In this document: positions 5,380 through 9,849 of the stretch, in pieces | How the letters are laid out: each line of letters starts with the position of its first letter | How positions within the stretch are numbered: position 1 is the first letter of the stretch | From: Desulfobacterales bacterium | GTDB taxonomy: Bacteria > Desulfobacterota > Desulfobacteria > Desulfobacterales > UBA5852 | Reading direction: 5' to 3' | NCBI GenBank assembly: GCA_016735415.1 | Contig: JAERRP010000898.1 | Coordinates: 1 to 9,849 of the forward strand | Length of the DNA stretch: 9,849 bases | Program-made: the position numbers and the translations under genes | Notes under the pieces: generated by a model | What the model saw: only the letters and a program-made list of their open reading frames with translations | Databases searched by the model: none | Told to the model about the DNA's origin: nothing

Positions 5380-7458
5380 TCAGCTATCGATAAAGTGCTT
5401 GAGCTTTTTACTACGGGTCGGGTGACGCAGCTTGCGCAAGGCTTTGGCCTCAATCTGCCGGATACGTTCACGGGTGACCGCGAAATCCTGTCCCACCTCT
5501 TCCAGCGTGTGGTCCGCCTTTTCTCCAATGCCGAAACGCATGCGCAGCACTTTCTCTTCGCGCGGGGTCAAGGTTGCCAGCACCTTGCGGGTCTGCTCCG
5601 CCAGGTTCAAATTGACCGCCGCATCAGAGGGCAGCATGAATTTCTTGTCTTCGATAAAATCGCCCAGATGGCTGTCTTCTTCCTCCCCGATCGGTGTCTC
5701 GAGCGATATGGGTTCCCGGGCGATTTTCAGAACCTTGCGGACCTTCTCCAGGGGGATCTCCATTTTCTGGGCGATCTCCTCCGGTGAGGGCTCCCGCCCC
5801 TGTTCCTGCACCAGGTAGCGCGACGTGCGAATCAGCTTGTTGATGGTCTCGATCATATGCACCGGGATCCGGATGGTCCGGGCCTGGTCGGCAATGGCCC
5901 GGGTGATGGCCTGGCGTATCCACCAGGTGGCATAAGTGCTGAACTTGTAGCCCCGGCGATATTCAAATTTATCCACGGCCTTCATCAAGCCGATGTTGCC
6001 TTCCTGGATCAGATCGAGAAATTGAAGCCCCCGGTTGGTGTACTTCTTGGCAATGCTTACCACCAGTCGAAGGTTGGCCCGGGTCAGTTCGCTCTTGGCC
6101 AGTTTGGCTCTGACGCGGCCTTCATCCACGCTTGATATGATACGTTTGAGAACCCGATTTTTGGCCTTGATCGCCAACTCTTTGGCTTCAATTTTATCCT
6201 GGACCGCGCGCAGCTCTTTGTAGAGCGTCCTGAAGTCTTTCCTGGTCATATCGCAACGCTCCTTGGCCCATTTGCCGAAGCGGGTTGCGGTAGTCAGGTG
6301 CGTGCGCAGCTCGCCGATCGGCGCATCGATGGTATCGGCATACATGCTGATAGCCTTGTTCATCGAATCGAACCACTCGATCTGGTTGCGGATGATGTTC
6401 TCGATCCGGTCGATGACACCGCTTTCCATCCGCCACTCCTTGAGCAACTCGAAAATCTTGATCGTGCGGCGATTAATCGCCCGGCGAATGCGGCGCTGCT
6501 CATCCGGCCTGGCCACGGTTTGAAACAGTTTTTCGCGGCGCTGGCGGTTTTCCTCATTGATTTCGCGGATGGCCTGAGTGGTCGCAAGAAATTTTTCGGT
6601 CTGTTTGGCCTCATCCAGGAAATTATCCCCTTCATCGATGTCCCGCAGCACGTATTTGGGTCGCAAGGCCCCGTTTTGGATATGTTCTCCCAATTCGAGA
6701 ATACAATCGACTGCGGTGGTCGTGTCCAGCAGCGCACGCAGGACCTCCTGCTCGCCAAACTCGATTTTTTTGGCAATTTCGACCTCACCCTCACGGCTCA
6801 GCAGCGTAACGCTGCCCATTTCGCGCAGGTACATCTTGACCGGATCCGTCACCGTACCGAAATCCGGAAGACCCGTATCGGTAATTTTAATTTTTCCGCC
6901 CTTGGCCGCTTTGCTCGGGGTCGTCAGATTGCTTCTTTTTGCATCGACCACCTCGATATCGTATTCGTCGAACATCATCAGGGTGTCATCGATCTGATCG
7001 GGCGACATCAACGCTTCGGGCAGCGCGGCATTGATCTCGTCGTAGGTCAGAAATACATGTACCTTACCGCGTTTCGCCACAGCTTCCAGAGCCTTTTTGA
7101 TCGCTTCTTTGCCGTCCTTGAGGCTGGTTGGAGGAATCACTTTCGTCTGAGGGGGTTTTTCCCTGGATGCTTTCGTGCTTGTCACTTTCGCAGCGGTTTG
7201 GGTGGTTGCCTTTGTTTTTTTGGCCGGGGCCTTCGTCACGGTCTTTTTGGCGGCCACTTTCCCGGCGGTTTCCTCTTTAACGACCACCGCTTTTTTAGCC
7301 TGGGCCGCACCGTTCTTCTTGCCGGCGGCTTTCCTGGACGCAACCGGCTTCTCGGGTTTGGCCTTCAGGGGCTTTGGGGGTGCCTTTTTCTTCAGTTCCG
7401 CCGCTTTTTTGGGTTTGGCGCTGATATTATCTTTTTTGGCTGCGGCTTTTTTTGCCAT
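5380..7458 (-). CDS. rpoD: RNA polymerase primary sigma factor RpoD
   Basis: 692 residues. The vegetative sigma factor, which directs core polymerase to -10/-35 promoters. Region 1.1 is about residues 112-172, and region 1.2 contains [12 protein letters not shown] (205-215). A large non-conserved region spans about 240-445. Region 2 includes [20 protein letters not shown] and, from 509, the region 2.4 -10-reading helix [14 protein letters not shown]. Region 3 is about 530-605. Region 4.2 carries the helix-turn-helix LEEVGQDF and [20 protein letters not shown]. Residues 1-106 are a low-complexity Lys/Ala tail (29 Lys and 25 Ala in the first 100, with PAKK-type runs), which E. coli RpoD lacks. 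The ATG start is supported by GGGAGG 9 nt upstream, so the tail should be translated. It follows dnaG with a 57-nt gap. A weak GATAAT in that gap could belong to an internal promoter. No clear terminator follows the stop. Confidence 0.98.
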   Translation of the reverse strand: MAKKAAAKKDNISAKPKKAAELKKKAPPKPLKAKPEKPVASRKAAGKKNGAAQAKKAVVVKEETAGKVAAKKTVTKAPAKKTKATTQTAAKVTSTKASREKPPQTKVIPPTSLKDGKEAIKKALEAVAKRGKVHVFLTYDEINAALPEALMSPDQIDDTLMMFDEYDIEVVDAKRSNLTTPSKAAKGGKIKITDTGLPDFGTVTDPVKMYLREMGSVTLLSREGEVEIAKKIEFGEQEVLRALLDTTTAVDCILELGEHIQNGALRPKYVLRDIDEGDNFLDEAKQTEKFLATTQAIREINEENRQRREKLFQTVARPDEQRRIRRAINRRTIKIFELLKEWRMESGVIDRIENIIRNQIEWFDSMNKAISMYADTIDAPIGELRTHLTTATRFGKWAKERCDMTRKDFRTLYKELRAVQDKIEAKELAIKAKNRVLKRIISSVDEGRVRAKLAKSELTRANLRLVVSIAKKYTNRGLQFLDLIQEGNIGLMKAVDKFEYRRGYKFSTYATWWIRQAITRAIADQARTIRIPVHMIETINKLIRTSRYLVQEQGREPSPEEIAQKMEIPLEKVRKVLKIAREPISLETPIGEEEDSHLGDFIEDKKFMLPSDAAVNLNLAEQTRKVLATLTPREEKVLRMRFGIGEKADHTLEEVGQDFAVTRERIRQIEAKALRKLRHPTRSKKLKHFIDS

Positions 7459-7515
7459 AAATACGTGCCTCCCACATACGCTTGTAAATTATCGGACTTA
7501 ACGTCATGTAAAAAA

Positions 7516-9321
7516 CTACCACCGCTCACCGGAAACGGCCGTATGCAATTGCTGCTTCATTTCGGTCAATTGTTGGCGTTCATGCAAAAGTTGCAGCAAC
7601 AGTTCCTGATTTTGCTGCTTTTCGGCATCTCTGATCTGCCCGTCCAGTCGAGCCGCCCGGGCTCGCATCTTGGGTGTCAGCAGTTGACTGATGATACCCA
7701 GACAACGTTTGTATTCCCACTTTTCTTCCCTGACGCACAACCGGGCGATGGTCCTCTGTTTGATGTCCTCGTCGATACCGCCAGGGGCGTCGTCCGTGCT
7801 TTCCTCGATCGCCTCCAGGGCGATCACCTTCAACAAAGGATCTTCGATATAGGCCGTCACGCATTTTTGCCGGATATCCGGCAGGATCTCCGGATACTGG
7901 AGCATCATGGCAACGACCTGCCGTTCAATCCGGCTTCCATTCGATCGAGTCTTGAGCGCCACCGGAGGCCCCGCCGCCGGGCCGTCCATGCTGTTAAAGG
8001 GCTGGCGGTCGCGCGCGGCGGCCTGGCCTATTTTTTCAAGAACGGCGGCCTCGTCGATATCGACTGTTTCGGCCAAATACTTGACATAAACCGAGCGAGC
8101 GCCGGGATCGGTAACCGCGGCCAGGGGCCCGGCCATATCGTCCAACACCCGAATACGCCCTTCCATACGCAACCCGTGCCGACTGACGGACGCGTCGATT
8201 AAAAACGACATGAGCCCTTTGGCCTCCGCCGCCATCTGCCGCAGCTTGTCCTGGCCCTGTTCGAACACGAAGCTGTCCGGGTCATGCCCGGGAGGAAGCA
8301 CCAGGATGCGGGCATCCACAAAACCCTTTTCAAACAGCGCCACGCTGCGTCGGGCCGCCTTGATTCCGGCTTCATCCGAATCGAAAACCAGGAAAGCCTT
8401 GCCGGTCGTTCCGATCAATCCCTGCACCATATGAACGTGTTCACGGGTCAGGGAGGTACCCAGGGTCCCCACGGTTTCGCGAATACCATGCTGATGAAGG
8501 GCGATAACGTCAAAATAGCCTTCAACAATATAAACCTGTTCGCTGCTTCTGCAATGGTGCCGGGCAACATCCAGGCCGTAAAGCGATCGGCTCTTACTGT
8601 AAATCTCGGACTCAGGCGAGTTGAGATACTTGGGCAAGGCCTCGTCCAGAACCCGTCCGCCAAAAGCGATAATCCGGCCCCCGGGATCGCAAATCGGAAA
8701 AATAATCCTTCCGCGAAAACGGTCATAATAGCCCTGACCGCTTTTGCGCCGCACCACCACCCCCACCCGCTCGACAAGTTGCAGGGACATGCGCTTGTGG
8801 TTCAGATACCCCCGCAGGTGATCCCATCCGGGGGGCGCGTATCCGAGATGAAACGTGGCGGCCGAATCCGACGCAAACCCCCTCTTTTTTAAATATTCCC
8901 GGGCGACCCGCCCGATCTCGTCTTTCCGAAGGACATGCTGGTAAAAATCCAGCGCCAGGCGGTTAATCTGGAACATCTGGTCCCGCTCGCTCAGGCGTTT
9001 TTTCTGCTCGGGCGAAAGCTTTCGGCGGGGCAACTGAATCCCGTAACGCTCGGCCAGTTGCTTGACCGCTTCCGGAAACGTCATTCCCTGCTGCTTCATC
9101 AGAAAGCTGAAAACATTGCCGCCTTCCCCGCAACCAAAGCAGTAAAACATCTGTTTGTGGGGGCTGACCGTAAATGAAGGGGTTTTTTCAGAATGAAACG
9201 GGCAGAGTCCCACATAATTCTGTCCCGCCTTTTTCAGCACCACGGATTCACCGACAATGTCCACGATGTTGCCGCTGTCGCGAATTTCCGTAATTTTTTC
9301 TTCGGGTATGAACGGCGCCAA
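7516..9321 (-). CDS. dnaG: DNA primase DnaG
   Basis: 601 residues, normal length. Synthesises RNA primers at the replication fork with the DnaB helicase. The N-terminal CHC2 zinc domain has C40-x2-H43 and C61-x2-C64 (CPFHSEKTPSF, CFGCGEGGNVF). The catalytic core has YDRFRGRIIFPI and a TOPRIM fold with Glu268 (VEGYFDV) and Asp314/Asp316 (FDSDEAG). Residues from about 460 on are the helical, Gln-rich C-terminal domain expected to bind DnaB. The start codon is TTG at 9321-9319. It is chosen because GGGAGG lies 9 nt upstream and the protein then begins MAPFIPEEKI, as in other DnaG proteins (xxIPEExI). It is upstream of rpoD and probably co-transcribed. The weak TTG start may limit primase yield relative to sigma. 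Confidence 0.97.
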   Translation of the reverse strand: MAPFIPEEKITEIRDSGNIVDIVGESVVLKKAGQNYVGLCPFHSEKTPSFTVSPHKQMFYCFGCGEGGNVFSFLMKQQGMTFPEAVKQLAERYGIQLPRRKLSPEQKKRLSERDQMFQINRLALDFYQHVLRKDEIGRVAREYLKKRGFASDSAATFHLGYAPPGWDHLRGYLNHKRMSLQLVERVGVVVRRKSGQGYYDRFRGRIIFPICDPGGRIIAFGGRVLDEALPKYLNSPESEIYSKSRSLYGLDVARHHCRSSEQVYIVEGYFDVIALHQHGIRETVGTLGTSLTREHVHMVQGLIGTTGKAFLVFDSDEAGIKAARRSVALFEKGFVDARILVLPPGHDPDSFVFEQGQDKLRQMAAEAKGLMSFLIDASVSRHGLRMEGRIRVLDDMAGPLAAVTDPGARSVYVKYLAETVDIDEAAVLEKIGQAAARDRQPFNSMDGPAAGPPVALKTRSNGSRIERQVVAMMLQYPEILPDIRQKCVTAYIEDPLLKVIALEAIEESTDDAPGGIDEDIKQRTIARLCVREEKWEYKRCLGIISQLLTPKMRARAARLDGQIRDAEKQQNQELLLQLLHERQQLTEMKQQLHTAVSGERW

Positions 9322-9439
9322 AAAACGAATCCTCCCTTCAGCCGGGACGAATGGACGGGGGCAATGACAGTGGGATATTAGATGGGATGAAGCTTTAAAA
9401 GATGTCTGGTCAGCGGCAAACGAATCACAGTAGTTCCCT

Positions 9440-9448
9440 AAGGAGGAT
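9440..9448 (-). promoter_or_regulatory. Possible anti-Shine-Dalgarno element in the dnaG leader
   Basis: On the minus strand ATCCTCCTT (9448-9440) can pair over nine consecutive positions (one G-U) with AGGGAGGAT of the dnaG ribosome-binding site (9338-9329). It lies about 100 nt upstream, inside the leader predicted from the candidate promoter. It could hide the ribosome-binding site. It also equals the 16S 3'-end anti-Shine-Dalgarno CCTCCTT, so chance similarity is possible. Confidence 0.35.
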
Positions 9449-9450
9449 AC

Positions 9451-9546
9451 GTGCTGTTGCTAAACTTCTTCGTCTATCCCAGCAGCGCGACAGGGTCAAG
9501 GGAAATCTTTCCAGGGAAATACCAGGAGGTGTCAGGACCTCGGTAA
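9451..9546 (+). CDS. Possible 31-residue small ORF
   Basis: GTG start with TAAGGAGG 4 nt upstream. The translation begins (V/M)LLLNFFVYPSSATG, then becomes polar and stops at TAA (9544-9546). The short hydrophobic start is all that can be seen. The only strong point is the Shine-Dalgarno sequence, which may instead be the complement of a regulatory element in the dnaG leader. The spacing is on the short side and no promoter is evident. Treat as doubtful. Confidence 0.15.
   Translation: MLLLNFFVYPSSATGSREIFPGKYQEVSGPR
9471..9499 (-). promoter_or_regulatory. Candidate promoter of the dnaG-rpoD operon
   Basis: On the minus strand TTGACC (9499-9494), 17 bp, then TAGACG (9476-9471). The -35 is 5/6 and the -10 is 3/6 with ideal spacing. 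The layout is like the tRNA promoter in this window (TTGACA-17-TAGTAC). It would give a dnaG leader of roughly 140 nt. Confidence 0.4.
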
Positions 9547-9574
9547 TGATACGAGATGACGCAGGATTTTGATT

Positions 9575-9636
9575 CGTCTACAAGTCGCATCCGTCGGTGC
9601 TCAGGATATAGGCCGGCGGATGCAGCACGGTAGACG
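9575..9636. repeat. Two-step dyad downstream of hisA
   Basis: Outer arms CGTCTAC (9575-9581) and GTAGACG (9630-9636) and inner arms GCATCCG (9587-9593) and CGGATGC (9617-9623) are each perfect 7-bp inverted repeats, nested in one another. A hairpin of about 62 nt is possible. It starts 26 nt past the hisA stop. There is no T-run, so it would be an RNA-stability or processing hairpin, or a protein-binding dyad, rather than a classical intrinsic terminator. Confidence 0.5.
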
Positions 9637-9662
9637 GCCCCAAAGACAAGCAAGCTGTGTAA

Positions 9663-9849
9663 TTATTTCTTGCCGGGGCCTTTACCGAGGGCGAGGGCCA
9701 AGGCGGTTTTCAAATCCAGGGTGCCGCTGTACAGGGCTTTGCCCGTAATAACGCCTTCGACCCCCGATGCTTCAAGCGGCAACAGGTTGCGGATATCCGC
9801 CAGGGTGGAAACCCCGCCTGAGGCCACAACAGGAATCGATACGGCTTGC
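9663..9849 (-). CDS. hisA: HisA, phosphoribosyl-formimino-AICAR-phosphate isomerase, C-terminal part
   Basis: The last 62 residues of a minus-strand gene that enters from the right edge and stops at TAA (9665-9663). The sequence reads [20 protein letters not shown], then [18 protein letters not shown] and an [11 protein letters not shown] tail. The ASGGV and GVITGKALY segments are the two C-terminal phosphate-binding strands (beta-7/beta-8) of the HisA TIM barrel, which isomerises ProFAR in histidine biosynthesis. HisF is the closest relative, but the VITGKALY form points to HisA. The short Lys/Gly tail after the barrel is not conserved. Confidence 0.88.
   Translation of the reverse strand, partial: QAVSIPVVASGGVSTLADIRNLLPLEASGVEGVITGKALYSGTLDLKTALALALGKGPGKK

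Larger units (their letters stand above)
9322..9662. other. 341-bp intergenic region between hisA and dnaG
   Basis: No convincing protein gene on either strand. It holds the candidate dnaG-rpoD promoter (9471-9499), a leader segment at 9440-9448 complementary to the dnaG Shine-Dalgarno sequence, a long two-step dyad (9575-9636) after hisA, and a 31-codon plus-strand ORF (9451-9546) behind a near-perfect Shine-Dalgarno sequence. No T-rich intrinsic terminator for hisA is visible. Confidence 0.7.

Noticed and set aside
6298..8202. 634-codon open frame on the plus strand, antisense to rpoD and dnaG
   Set aside because: It lies opposite two certain genes, has a Phe/Leu/Gly-rich composition typical of the complement of Lys/Glu/Ala-rich coding DNA, lacks recognisable domains and has no convincing ribosome-binding site.

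Overview
This window looks like ordinary chromosomal core-genome DNA from a Gram-negative bacterium. It is most consistent with Desulfobacterota (the former Deltaproteobacteria, Desulfobacterales-like). That placement is an inference from the protein flavour of RpoD, DnaG and the large HPr-like protein, the moderately high GC content, the CCA-less tRNA gene and the gene order. No phylogeny could be run. I see no transposase, integrase, CRISPR array or phage gene.

Nearly everything reads on the minus strand, so transcription runs from the right edge to the left. From right to left: the C-terminal end of hisA (histidine biosynthesis); a 341-bp non-coding stretch with a long dyad and a candidate promoter; dnaG (primase, TTG start); rpoD (primary sigma factor with a long Lys/Ala-rich N-terminal tail); a tRNA with CAT anticodon behind its own TTGACA promoter; a ~270-nt structured trailer ending in a strong intrinsic terminator; a Nif3-family dinuclear-metal protein; a coiled-coil C4 zinc-ribbon protein; rnpB (class A RNase P RNA); a 435-residue protein with a C-terminal HPr domain; and ispD (isoprenoid precursor synthesis). 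ispD converges on a small plus-strand gene that is an internally deleted remnant of the TIGR00725/LOG-like family. At the left edge an unidentified minus-strand gene begins behind a strong Shine-Dalgarno sequence.

The genes form an information-processing block: primase, sigma factor, tRNA and RNase P RNA. Two conserved but poorly understood proteins (Nif3-like and zinc ribbon) lie inside it, followed by a PTS-like regulatory protein and ispD. dnaG-rpoD is the familiar macromolecular-synthesis pair without rpsU.

I did not find a wholly new system. The best leads are the deleted LOG-like gene, the H1-like tail on RpoD, a possible leader element that could mask the dnaG ribosome-binding site, the structured RNA candidate behind the tRNA, the large HPr fusion, and an RNase P RNA that lacks the canonical GGU in L15 beside a tRNA gene that does not encode CCA.
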